Part shown: positions 1 through 6,479 of the stretch, piece after piece
Numbering within the stretch: the stretch's first letter is position 1
Layout: every line of letters begins with the position of its first letter
Assembly (NCBI GenBank): GCA_900539175.1
Contig: UQAW01000103.1
Location: forward strand, 1-9,597
Length of the DNA stretch: 9,597 nucleotides
Direction of reading: 5' to 3'
DNA from: an uncultured Lachnospiraceae bacterium
GTDB taxonomy: Bacteria; Bacillota; Clostridia; Lachnospirales; Lachnospiraceae
Notes under the pieces: model-generated
Told to the model about the DNA's origin: nothing
Database searches by the model: none
The model's input: only the letters and a program-made list of their open reading frames with translations
Made by a program: the position numbers and the translations under genes

Positions 1-78
1 CCTGCGTGTGCAAGCACACTCCGGTTCATGGCTGCTGTCCGGGACTTTCATAGTAAAATAGAAGGGAAGTAACGAAAG
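1..78. other. Upstream flank of hslO, no supportable gene
   Basis: On the plus strand one frame is open from the window edge to a stop at 59-61 and another to a stop at 70-72. Either could be the last codons of an upstream gene, but the stretch is too short to recognise. A TAAAAT at 54-59 resembles a -10 box but has no convincing -35 partner. The hslO ribosome site, AAGGGAAG, is at 62-69. A small 6-bp palindrome at 6-19 with a two-base loop has no evident role. Confidence 0.3.
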
Positions 79-957
79 ATGGATTATATCGTAAGAGCGA
101 CGGCAGCAGGAGGTCAGATCCGTGCGTTTGCTGCGACAACGAAAGAACTGGTGGAGACGGCAAGAGCAGATCACAATACAAGTCCGGTGGCAACGGCAGC
201 GCTGGGCCGTCTTTTGACAGCAGGAACCATGATGGGTGTCATGATGAAGGGAGATAAGGATATTCTGACTTTGCAGGTACGGGGTGACGGACCGATGAAA
301 GGCATCACAGTAACTGCGGATTCCAAAGGAAGAGTGAAGGGGTATGTGTTGAATCCGGAAGTCCTGATTCCTGCAAACAGTTACGGAAAATTGGATGTAG
401 GAGGAGCCATAGGACAGGGTTATCTTCAGGTTATCAAGGATCTGGGGCTGAAGGAACCGTATTCGGGACAGGTGCAGCTTCAGACCGGGGAAATTGGGGA
501 TGATCTGACTTATTACTTTGCTACCAGTGAGCAGGTTCCTTCCTCCGTAGGGCTTGGCGTGTTAATGGAGAAAAATAATACTGTGAAGCAGGCAGGCGGT
601 TTTATTCTTCAGCTGATGCCGTTTACGGAGGAAGCAGTGATTGAAAAACTGGAACAGAATCTGGCGCGTGTTACATCGGTTACGTCCATGCTGGAGGAAG
701 GCTGTACACCGGAGATGATTCTGGAACGGCTTCTGGAGGGGATGGATGTGGAATTTAACGATACGATTCCGGCAGACTTCTATTGCAACTGTGACAAACA
801 GCGGGTTGCAAAGGCTTTGATCAGTATCGGAAAAGAGGAATTGGAGAATATCATCAGAGACGGTGAGCCCATCGAATTGAAATGTCATTTCTGCAGCAGC
901 AGTTATACATTTGATCTGGAGGAACTGAAAGAACTTCTGGAACTGGCACGCGGATAA
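79..957 (+). CDS. hslO: Hsp33, redox-regulated molecular chaperone
   Basis: Encodes a 292-residue cytoplasmic protein with the length and layout of the Hsp33 family. An N-terminal substrate-binding domain (motifs GDGPMKG and GYVLNPE) is followed by a C-terminal zinc switch. The four zinc ligands are visible as C236-N-C238 and C269-H-F-C272, the family's CxC-(about 30)-CxxC pattern. In known members these cysteines hold zinc in the reduced, inactive state; oxidative stress plus unfolding forms disulfides, releases zinc and turns on ATP-independent holdase activity. All four cysteines are intact, so the switch should work. The ATG at 79 follows an AAGGGAAG ribosome site with nine bases between. 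The gene ends in two adjacent stop codons and nadE starts 15 bases later, which suggests co-transcription. Family assignment is firm; operon membership is inferred from spacing. Confidence 0.97.
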   Translation: MDYIVRATAAGGQIRAFAATTKELVETARADHNTSPVATAALGRLLTAGTMMGVMMKGDKDILTLQVRGDGPMKGITVTADSKGRVKGYVLNPEVLIPANSYGKLDVGGAIGQGYLQVIKDLGLKEPYSGQVQLQTGEIGDDLTYYFATSEQVPSSVGLGVLMEKNNTVKQAGGFILQLMPFTEEAVIEKLEQNLARVTSVTSMLEEGCTPEMILERLLEGMDVEFNDTIPADFYCNCDKQRVAKALISIGKEELENIIRDGEPIELKCHFCSSSYTFDLEELKELLELARG

Positions 958-972
958 TAAGAGAGGTAAAAC

Positions 973-2883
973 ATGAGACAGGGATTTGTGAAAGTAGCGG
1001 CAGCAACACCGAAGATACTGGTTGCCGATTGTGTGGAGAATGCACGGTTGATTGTGGAAAAGATCAGGGAGATGGAGCAGGGCGGTGCAAAAGTCATGGT
1101 ATTGCCGGAGTTGTGTCTGACTGGTTACACGTGCAGTGATCTGTTCTGGCAGGAGCGGCTGTTGGAAGAGGCGAGGGAGCAGCTTGCCTGGATTGCAAAA
1201 CAGACAAAAGAAGTAGATGCGTTGATTTTTCTGGGGCTGCCCTGGGAGGAGCAAGGAAAGCTGTACAATGCGGCAGCCGTTCTGAATCATGGGGAAGTGT
1301 TGGGAATTGTGCCGAAGAAGCACCTGCCTAATTATAACGAATTTTATGAGAAACGTCATTTTGCAGAGGGGATGGAGCGTGTACACGATACGGAATTTGC
1401 GGGGAAAGAGGTGCCGTTCGGCATGAACCTGCTCTTTCGCTGTGCACAGATGAAGCACCTGATCGCAGCGGCGGAGATCTGTGAGGATCTGTGGGCGCCG
1501 AATCCGCCAGGTACGGCTCATGCGCTGGCAGGGGCCACGCTGCTTGTGAATCTTTCTGCCAGTGATGAGATGACAGGCAAGGACTCTTATCGGAGAAACC
1601 TTGTGAATGCCACGGCTGCCCGTTTGGTGTGTGCTTATATTTATGCCACGGCGGGAGAGGGAGAATCCACCACAGATTTGGTTTTCGGAGGACAGAATCT
1701 GATCAGTGAGAACGGTACCCTATTGGCAGAATCCAGACGTTTTGAGAATGGGACAGTATTTGCAGACATTGATGTGAACCGTCTGATCAGTGAACGACGC
1801 AGGATGACCACGTATCCTGCACAGAATCCGGAAGAGTATGTGACCGTGGAGTTTTCACTGAAGACAGAGGAGACAAAACTGCAGCGCCGATTTGATCCCC
1901 AGCCTTTTGTGCCATCTGACCTTGCACAGCGGGAGGAACGTTGTGATGAAATTTTGAATATCCAGGCAATGGGATTGAAAAAACGTCTGGAGCATACGAA
2001 ATGTGAGTGCGCGGTGATTGGAATTTCCGGCGGACTGGATTCTACACTTGCGCTTCTTGTTACGACCAGAGCTTTAGACCTGCTGGAGATGGATCGCTCT
2101 AAGATTCTGTGTGTCACCATGCCATGTTTTGGTACGACGGACAGAACCTACAAAAACGCCTGTGAACTGACCAGAACGATCGGAGCCGCTTTGAAAGAGG
2201 TGGACATTAAAGAGGCAGTGACACTGCATTTCCGGGATATTGGACAGGATATGGAGAAGCATGATGTGACCTATGAGAATGGTCAGGCGAGGGAGCGGAC
2301 ACAAATCCTGATGGACCTTGCAAACCAGAGAAATGGTATGGTAATCGGAACCGGCGACTTATCGGAACTTGCACTTGGATGGGCAACTTATAACGGGGAT
2401 CATATGTCTATGTATGCGGTAAATGCTTCGGTTCCAAAGACGTTGGTACGTCATCTGGTTCGCTATTACGCAGACACCTGCCAGGACGAGAAGCTTTCCA
2501 TGATTCTTAAGGATGTGCTGGATACTCCGGTAAGTCCTGAGTTATTACCTCCGAAGGATGGTGTGATTTCCCAAAAGACAGAAGATCTGGTGGGACCGTA
2601 TGAACTGCATGATTTTTACCTGTACTATATGCTGCGTGTGGGCTATGAACCAGCGAAGATTTACCGGATTGCAAAACGGGCATTTCAGGGTGTGTACAAT
2701 GATGAGACGATCCTGAAATGGCTGAAGAAGTTCTACTGGAGGTTTTTCTCGCAGCAGTTTAAGCGTTCCTGCCTTCCGGATGGCCCGAAAGTGGGATCGG
2801 TTGCAGTTTCGCCGAGGGGCGATTTAAGGATGCCCAGTGACGGCTGTGTCCGTGTCTGGATGAAGCAGTTGGAAGAATTATAG
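973..2883 (+). CDS. nadE: Glutamine-dependent NAD+ synthetase
   Basis: Encodes a 636-residue two-domain enzyme that makes NAD+ from nicotinate adenine dinucleotide, ATP and glutamine, the last step of NAD synthesis. Residues 1 to about 280 form a nitrilase-type glutaminase with a recognisable catalytic triad: E46 in LPELCLTGY, K115 in VPKKHLPNY and C170 in EICEDLW. This domain releases ammonia from glutamine. The C-terminal half is the ATP-dependent synthetase; its pyrophosphate-binding loop SGGLDS lies at residues 352-357 and is followed by GTGDLSELALGW. Length and domain order match the long glutamine-using form rather than the short ammonia-using form of about 270 residues. The start follows a GAGAGG ribosome site 15 bases after hslO. 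The start codon of the zinc-ribbon gene lies 34 bases past the stop with no terminator between, so the three genes probably share a transcript. No lesions seen. Confidence 0.97.
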   Translation: MRQGFVKVAAATPKILVADCVENARLIVEKIREMEQGGAKVMVLPELCLTGYTCSDLFWQERLLEEAREQLAWIAKQTKEVDALIFLGLPWEEQGKLYNAAAVLNHGEVLGIVPKKHLPNYNEFYEKRHFAEGMERVHDTEFAGKEVPFGMNLLFRCAQMKHLIAAAEICEDLWAPNPPGTAHALAGATLLVNLSASDEMTGKDSYRRNLVNATAARLVCAYIYATAGEGESTTDLVFGGQNLISENGTLLAESRRFENGTVFADIDVNRLISERRRMTTYPAQNPEEYVTVEFSLKTEETKLQRRFDPQPFVPSDLAQREERCDEILNIQAMGLKKRLEHTKCECAVIGISGGLDSTLALLVTTRALDLLEMDRSKILCVTMPCFGTTDRTYKNACELTRTIGAALKEVDIKEAVTLHFRDIGQDMEKHDVTYENGQARERTQILMDLANQRNGMVIGTGDLSELALGWATYNGDHMSMYAVNASVPKTLVRHLVRYYADTCQDEKLSMILKDVLDTPVSPELLPPKDGVISQKTEDLVGPYELHDFYLYYMLRVGYEPAKIYRIAKRAFQGVYNDETILKWLKKFYWRFFSQQFKRSCLPDGPKVGSVAVSPRGDLRMPSDGCVRVWMKQLEEL

Positions 2884-2917
2884 ACATGTCAGTTAGTTTT
2901 AAATAGGGAGAGAAGAG

Positions 2918-3244
2918 ATGTTTTGTCAGAATTGCAGTGCAGAGAATGCAGAGGATGACAGATTTTGCTGCCAATGCGGAAGTCCTTTGAGGGTAGAAGA
3001 ACAAGAAAGCAGTATTGAAAAAAGACATACGGGAAGGACGATCGTGTTTATTCTGGCGATTGTTTTAGGAATTATGGCAGCTGCCTGCGGAATTTTCTGG
3101 CTGGTGGGACAGAGAATTCCCCAGGCAGGAACAGAGATACAAAAGGAATATAATCAGACAGCGGAGAGAGAAACAGACAGTCAGGAAAGTGACTTACATA
3201 CATCTACAGAAAAAGTAGTGCATTCTGAAAAATGGGGTTTTTGA
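2918..3244 (+). CDS. Small zinc-ribbon membrane protein, possibly truncated
   Basis: A 108-residue protein of unknown function. The N-terminus is a compact zinc ribbon: C3xxC6, then C17xxC20-G (C18 is an extra cysteine), the pattern of the short zinc-ribbon domains common in Bacillota. A basic stretch (residues 35-40) precedes one hydrophobic segment at about 41-64, so the ribbon probably faces the cytoplasm. The remaining 44 residues are polar and rich in Glu, Gln, Thr and Ser, with no recognisable domain. An AGGGAGAGAAGAG ribosome site precedes the ATG. Proteins of this layout often carry a longer domain after the membrane segment. Here the stop at 3242-3244 falls five bases before a repeat element, so the C-terminus may have been cut by insertion. 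That is inference; the short form could be native. Probably last gene of the hslO-nadE transcript. Confidence 0.75.
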   Translation: MFCQNCSAENAEDDRFCCQCGSPLRVEEQESSIEKRHTGRTIVFILAIVLGIMAAACGIFWLVGQRIPQAGTEIQKEYNQTAERETDSQESDLHTSTEKVVHSEKWGF

Positions 3245-3249
3245 TCCGT

Positions 3250-3448
3250 ATTATAATGATGTTGGGGTCAAAAGGTATTTTGTCCCCTATGATACACGGA
3301 TTGCTCTGCATTTCATGCTCCCGCAATCCTAAAAACATTCGAAATCCGCCCTATTCGGGCTACTTTCTCATGTTTTACGGGTCCCAAAGTCATGCTTTTT
3401 CATGCAAGCATGAAAAGCATAACCTTTTGACCCTGGTATCATTATAAT
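3250..3448. repeat. MITE-like repeat with 27-bp terminal inverted repeats
   Basis: A 199-bp element without a supportable gene. Its ends, 3250-3276 and 3422-3448, are inverted copies matching at 23 of 27 positions. The four mismatches are consecutive (3261-3264 against 3434-3437), and all become G-U pairs in plus-strand RNA. Inside lie a hairpin at 3264-3287 (9 of 10 pairs, GGTA loop), a GCCC/GGGC stem at 3348-3360 and a longer hairpin at 3392-3420 with one bulged T. Positions 3296-3401 recur at 9492-9597. The palindromic tip plus one base, ATTATAATG, occurs in direct orientation at both ends (3250-3258 and 3441-3449), so it could be a 9-bp target duplication or simply part of the inverted arms. 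No transposase is present, so any mobility would need one supplied from elsewhere. It could instead be a REP/BIME-type structural repeat. The repeat structure is directly seen; mobility is inferred. Confidence 0.8.
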
Positions 3449-3477
3449 GTTGCTAAGTAGAAAGTATATAGACAAGA

Positions 3478-3517
3478 AAGAAGAGCATCAGAAGTGATTT
3501 TTTTGATGTTCTTTTTT
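3478..3517 (+). terminator. Rho-independent terminator after the hslO-nadE-zinc-ribbon unit
   Basis: The arms 3481-3490 (AAGAGCATCA) and 3504-3513 (TGATGTTCTT) pair over ten positions with one G-U, and A and T runs on either side can extend the stem. The loop is 13 bases and Ts continue to 3517. It is the first convincing plus-strand terminator after the zinc-ribbon gene and separates that unit from the malQ promoter. Confidence 0.75.
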
Positions 3518-3612
3518 GTGATGAAGAGAAATTTTGAACGAGATTTTCAGGGATGTACAAAGTGCATAAAAAGAAAAAATAAAATTTGTATGATAATGGA
3601 AGGAGTTATGAC

Positions 3613-3641
3613 TTGCAAATTGTGAAATGATGTGGTAATCT
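3613..3641 (+). promoter_or_regulatory. Candidate sigma-A promoter of the malQ operon
   Basis: TTGCAA (3613-3618) and TAATCT (3636-3641) are separated by exactly 17 bases, reasonable -35 and -10 boxes for the housekeeping sigma factor. The predicted start, near 3648, lies just ahead of the operator-like array at 3657-3704, where a bound repressor would block initiation or early elongation. The leader to malQ would be about 166 bases. From 3518 to 3612 I see AT-rich sequence with no gene. Confidence 0.5.
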
Positions 3642-3656
3642 AGCATTGTGATTACT

Positions 3657-3704
3657 GGAAACGTTACCGGAAACGTTCCTGGAATTGTTGCCGGAGTAGT
3701 TGCC
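3657..3704. promoter_or_regulatory. Tandem 12-base LacI-type operator-like array
   Basis: Four head-to-tail 12-base units: GGAAACGTTACC, GGAAACGTTCCT, GGAATTGTTGCC and GGAGTAGTTGCC; a fifth partial unit, GAAACGGG, begins at 3705. The first two carry an AACGTT core with a central CpG inside a near-palindrome, the usual form of LacI/GalR-family operators; units three and four have lost the CpG. The array lies just downstream of the predicted malQ promoter, and a LacI-family gene sits in the same operon, so it is the likely binding region. A carbon catabolite (CcpA) site is an alternative, since unit one partly fits a cre sequence. The repeats are seen; the binding protein is inferred. Confidence 0.6.
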
Positions 3705-3796
3705 GAAACGGGAATGAAGAGTCGAAACAGGACAGGAGAGTCCTTGCGTGAATTGGTGGAGATAACTTTCGGAACCGGAAATCACAAAGATTAAAA

Positions 3797-3802
3797 AAGG
3801 AG
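3797..3802 (+). promoter_or_regulatory. malQ ribosome binding site
   Basis: AAGGAG lies 11 bases ahead of the ATG at 3814. It supports that start, which also gives the usual MRTSGVLLPITSLPS beginning of the enzyme family. Confidence 0.7.
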
Positions 3803-3813
3803 AATTCATTGTT

Positions 3814-5307
3814 ATGAGAACAAGTGGTGTGCTGCTTCCGATCACGTCATTGCCATCCAGATATGGAATCGGCAGTTTCTCAAAGGAAGCTTTTGAATTC
3901 GTGGATCAGCTGAAAAAAGGCGGTCAGAAGAATTGGCAGATTCTTCCGCTTGGACCTACCGGATATGGAGACTCCCCTTATCAGTCATTCTCCACTTATG
4001 CGGGTAATCCTTATTACATTGACCTGGAGGCACTGATTGAGGAAGGACTCTTGACGAGAGAAGAGTGTGACAGTTATGATTTTGGCTCGAATCCCCAGTA
4101 TGTTGATTATGAAAAGATTTATTTTTCCAGATTTGACATTTTGAGAAAAGCATTTTATCGTTTTCAGCCGAATGAAGATTTTGCAGCATTTGTAGAGGAG
4201 AACAGTTTCTGGCTGGAGGATTACAGCCTGTATATGGCGATTAAGAACAGCTGCGGCGGTATCAGCTGGAGTGAATGGGATGAGGATCTTAAACACCGGA
4301 ATCCGGATGCGTTGGCAAGAAAGCGCGAAGAACTGGCTGATGAAATTCAGTTTTTCCGTTTCCAGCAGTACGAGTTCAGGAAACAGTGGAAGAAGCTGAA
4401 AACTTATGCCAATGAGAACGGAATCCGTATCATCGGGGATATTCCGATTTATGTGGCATTTGACAGTGCAGATACCTGGGCAAATCCCCAATTGTTCCAG
4501 TTTGATAAAGAAGGAACACCAATTGCAGTGGCTGGATGCCCGCCGGATGCATTTTCTGCTACCGGACAACTTTGGGGAAATCCGCTGTATCGTTGGGAAT
4601 ATCACAAGGAAACCGGATACCAGTGGTGGATTCAGCGTCTGCGTTACTGCTTTATTTTATATGATGTAGTACGTGTGGATCATTTCCGTGGATTTGATGA
4701 ATACTATGCAATTCCTTATGGGGATAAGACCGCCGAATTCGGTAAGTGGGAGCCGGGACCTGGGCTGGAACTGTTTGAGGCTGCAAAGAGAGAACTGGGA
4801 GAGATGGATATCATCGCTGAGGATCTGGGATATCTGACGGAGAGTGTTCTGCAGCTTGTGAAGGATACCGGATATCCGGGCATGAAGATTTTGCAGTTCG
4901 CATTTGATTCCAGAGAAGAGAGCGATTATCTGCCTCATAATTACAGTAGTAATTGTGTTGTTTATACAGGAACCCATGATAACGATACCGTACTTGGATG
5001 GCTGGATGAGATGGCAGCGGAAGATCTGGAATTTGCAAAACAGTATATGAATAATGCAGATACCGCCAAAGAAGACCTGCCGTGGGATTTCATACGGCTG
5101 GCATTGGCTTCTGTTGCAGATAAGGCGATTATTCCGATTCAGGATTATCTTTGCCTGGGTGGGGAAGCACGGATTAACCGTCCGTCCACACTTGGAATCA
5201 ACTGGAAGTGGAGGCTGCTCCCAGGTCAGATCAAGGATGAGATGTTGGAAAAGATGAAAGAAATGACGAAGCTTTACGGACGTCTGCCTGCGGAAAAAGC
5301 AGAATAG
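3814..5307 (+). CDS. malQ: 4-alpha-glucanotransferase (amylomaltase, GH77)
   Basis: Encodes a 497-residue cytoplasmic glycoside hydrolase family 77 enzyme. It moves alpha-1,4-glucan chains between maltodextrins, releasing glucose and lengthening short chains so that phosphorylase can use them. The family N-terminus (RTSGVLLPITSLPS, then GDSPYQSFSTYAGNPYYID) is intact. The catalytic residues are visible as nucleophile D289 in VRVDHFRGF, acid/base E336 in IIAEDLGYLTE and transition-state stabiliser D389 in GTHDNDT. Spacing and length closely match the roughly 500-residue bacterial amylomaltases; the N-terminal extension of the E. coli-type MalQ is absent. It is the first gene of the unit with the LacI-type regulator and glgP, behind a promoter with an operator array, so maltodextrin-responsive control is likely. 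No defects seen. Confidence 0.97.
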   Translation: MRTSGVLLPITSLPSRYGIGSFSKEAFEFVDQLKKGGQKNWQILPLGPTGYGDSPYQSFSTYAGNPYYIDLEALIEEGLLTREECDSYDFGSNPQYVDYEKIYFSRFDILRKAFYRFQPNEDFAAFVEENSFWLEDYSLYMAIKNSCGGISWSEWDEDLKHRNPDALARKREELADEIQFFRFQQYEFRKQWKKLKTYANENGIRIIGDIPIYVAFDSADTWANPQLFQFDKEGTPIAVAGCPPDAFSATGQLWGNPLYRWEYHKETGYQWWIQRLRYCFILYDVVRVDHFRGFDEYYAIPYGDKTAEFGKWEPGPGLELFEAAKRELGEMDIIAEDLGYLTESVLQLVKDTGYPGMKILQFAFDSREESDYLPHNYSSNCVVYTGTHDNDTVLGWLDEMAAEDLEFAKQYMNNADTAKEDLPWDFIRLALASVADKAIIPIQDYLCLGGEARINRPSTLGINWKWRLLPGQIKDEMLEKMKEMTKLYGRLPAEKAE

Positions 5308-5380
5308 GCTGCCGGGAAAACAGGATTATGGAGTAAGAGTCGTCATTTGAACAGTGGGGTGCATAAAAAGCATGGGAACC

Positions 5381-6406
5381 ATGACGATTAAAGATATAGC
5401 AAAGAAGTGTAAGGTGGGAGTCAGTACCGTATCAAGGGCGATGAATAATCATCCCGATATCAATCCTGAGACGAAAGAGATGATTATGCGCGTGATTGAA
5501 GAATCCAATTACGTTCCGAATAACAGCGCACGGAATCTCAAGCGGGCGGATGCAAAGGCGATTGCGGTATTGATTAAAGGAATTGGAAATACCTTCTTCA
5601 ATCAGTTAATCAATGTACTGGAGCGGGAATGCCAGGAAAAGAAATACAGTTGCATTCTGCAGCGTGTGGAAGAAGGAGAAAATGAAGTGGATGTGGCGCT
5701 TGGGATCGCCAAAGAGAAGAAATTGCGGGGAATCGTTTTTCTGGGCGGTAATTTTTCACAGCCCCAGGAGAAGATGGAACAATTGGAAGTTCCCTATGTA
5801 TTAAGTACTATTTATACTACAGAAGAACAGAAAAGCATATGTGCCAGTGTTTCAGTGGATGATTTCAGGGAAAGCTATAAGATGACAGAGTATCTGATCG
5901 GGCTGGGACATAAGCGAATCGCGATTATTACAGCACGGAAGGAAGATGAGAGCATCGGAAAGCTGCGTCTGTTAGGGTACCGGAAGGCCTTGGAGGATCA
6001 TGGGATACCATTTGATGAGAATCTTGTCTGCTATATGGAGTTGAATGTGGACCAGTATTCCTTCAAATCCGGATACAAAATCACGAAAAAACTGTTGAAG
6101 CGGAATGTGCCGTTTACGGCATTGTATGCGACTTCGGATACATTGGCAATCGGAGCCTGCAGGGCTTTGAAGGAGGCGGGAATCCGGGTTCCTGAAGATT
6201 GTTCGGTAGCCGGTTTTGACGGTATGGATGCAGGAGAATTTTATATTCCAAGCATTACGACCATCCGCCAGCCAGTTGAGGAAATCGCACAGGCTTCTGC
6301 CAAGCTTCTGTTTGATATGATAAAAAAGAAAGAACAGCCCAAACGGATGATCTTCGAGGGCGAACTTATGGTTCGGGAATCCACCGGAGCGCCGGGAAAA
6401 GGCTGA
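5381..6406 (+). CDS. LacI/GalR-family transcriptional repressor
   Basis: A sugar-responsive DNA-binding regulator of 341 residues from this start. Residues 1 to about 50 form the LacI-type helix-turn-helix (TIKDIAKKCKVGVSTVSRAM) followed by the hinge segment (YVPNNSARNLKR). The rest is a periplasmic-binding-protein-like effector and dimerisation domain, including LGHKRIAII, LYATSDTLAIGAC and SVAGFDGMDAGEF. I chose ATG 5381 because it places TIKDIA right after Met, as usual in the family. An in-frame ATG at 5372 and GTG at 5354 are alternatives, and none has a strong ribosome site. The gene starts 73 bases after malQ and ends 73 before glgP with no clear promoter in either gap, so it is probably expressed with them and controls its own operon through the array at 3657-3704. 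Ligand unknown; maltose or maltodextrin is the contextual guess. A MalR-like name would be speculation. Confidence 0.93.
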   Translation: MTIKDIAKKCKVGVSTVSRAMNNHPDINPETKEMIMRVIEESNYVPNNSARNLKRADAKAIAVLIKGIGNTFFNQLINVLERECQEKKYSCILQRVEEGENEVDVALGIAKEKKLRGIVFLGGNFSQPQEKMEQLEVPYVLSTIYTTEEQKSICASVSVDDFRESYKMTEYLIGLGHKRIAIITARKEDESIGKLRLLGYRKALEDHGIPFDENLVCYMELNVDQYSFKSGYKITKKLLKRNVPFTALYATSDTLAIGACRALKEAGIRVPEDCSVAGFDGMDAGEFYIPSITTIRQPVEEIAQASAKLLFDMIKKKEQPKRMIFEGELMVRESTGAPGKG

Positions 6407-6429
6407 TGTGCCGCCATAAAGAAGGCACA
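6407..6429 (+). other. Short hairpin between the regulator and glgP
   Basis: TGTGCC (6407-6412) and GGCACA (6424-6429) form a perfect 6-bp stem with an 11-base loop, starting at the base after the regulator's stop codon. No U-tract follows, so it is not a standard terminator. It could be an RNA-processing or stability element that lets glgP be expressed differently from the regulator, or it may be chance. Confidence 0.35.
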
Positions 6430-6464
6430 ATGACAAAATAAAACCATACCAAGAAGAGTTATTT

Positions 6465-6470
6465 AGGAGG
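6465..6470 (+). promoter_or_regulatory. Strong ribosome binding site of glgP
   Basis: A perfect AGGAGG nine bases before the ATG at 6480, much stronger than anything ahead of the regulator gene. It fixes the glgP start and predicts higher translation of the enzyme than of the repressor on the shared transcript. Confidence 0.85.
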
Positions 6471-6479
6471 AAATCAGGC

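Noticed and set aside
1..19. Short palindrome at the window start as a terminator of an upstream gene
   Set aside because: The stem is 6 bp with a two-base loop and no T-run follows.
562..1521. Long open frame (319 codons) on the minus strand across hslO and nadE
   Set aside because: It lies opposite two well-recognised genes, its translation has no recognisable domain and is rich in Leu, Phe, His and Cys as expected of a reverse-strand shadow, and no ribosome site was evident.
3228..3302. Frameshift in the T-run (3238-3242) of the zinc-ribbon gene as the cause of truncation
   Set aside because: Shifting into either other frame only enters the repeat element, whose sequence recurs elsewhere, so no lost protein domain is recovered.
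3657..3704. Tandem repeats considered as a CRISPR array
   Set aside because: Units are 12 bases, directly adjacent and without spacers; they fit operators in a promoter region.
3714..3794. 26-codon open frame in the malQ leader, ending just before the malQ ribosome site
   Set aside because: Its only candidate ribosome site (GGGA) touches the start codon, the peptide shows no attenuation-type codon run and no terminator/antiterminator pair follows.
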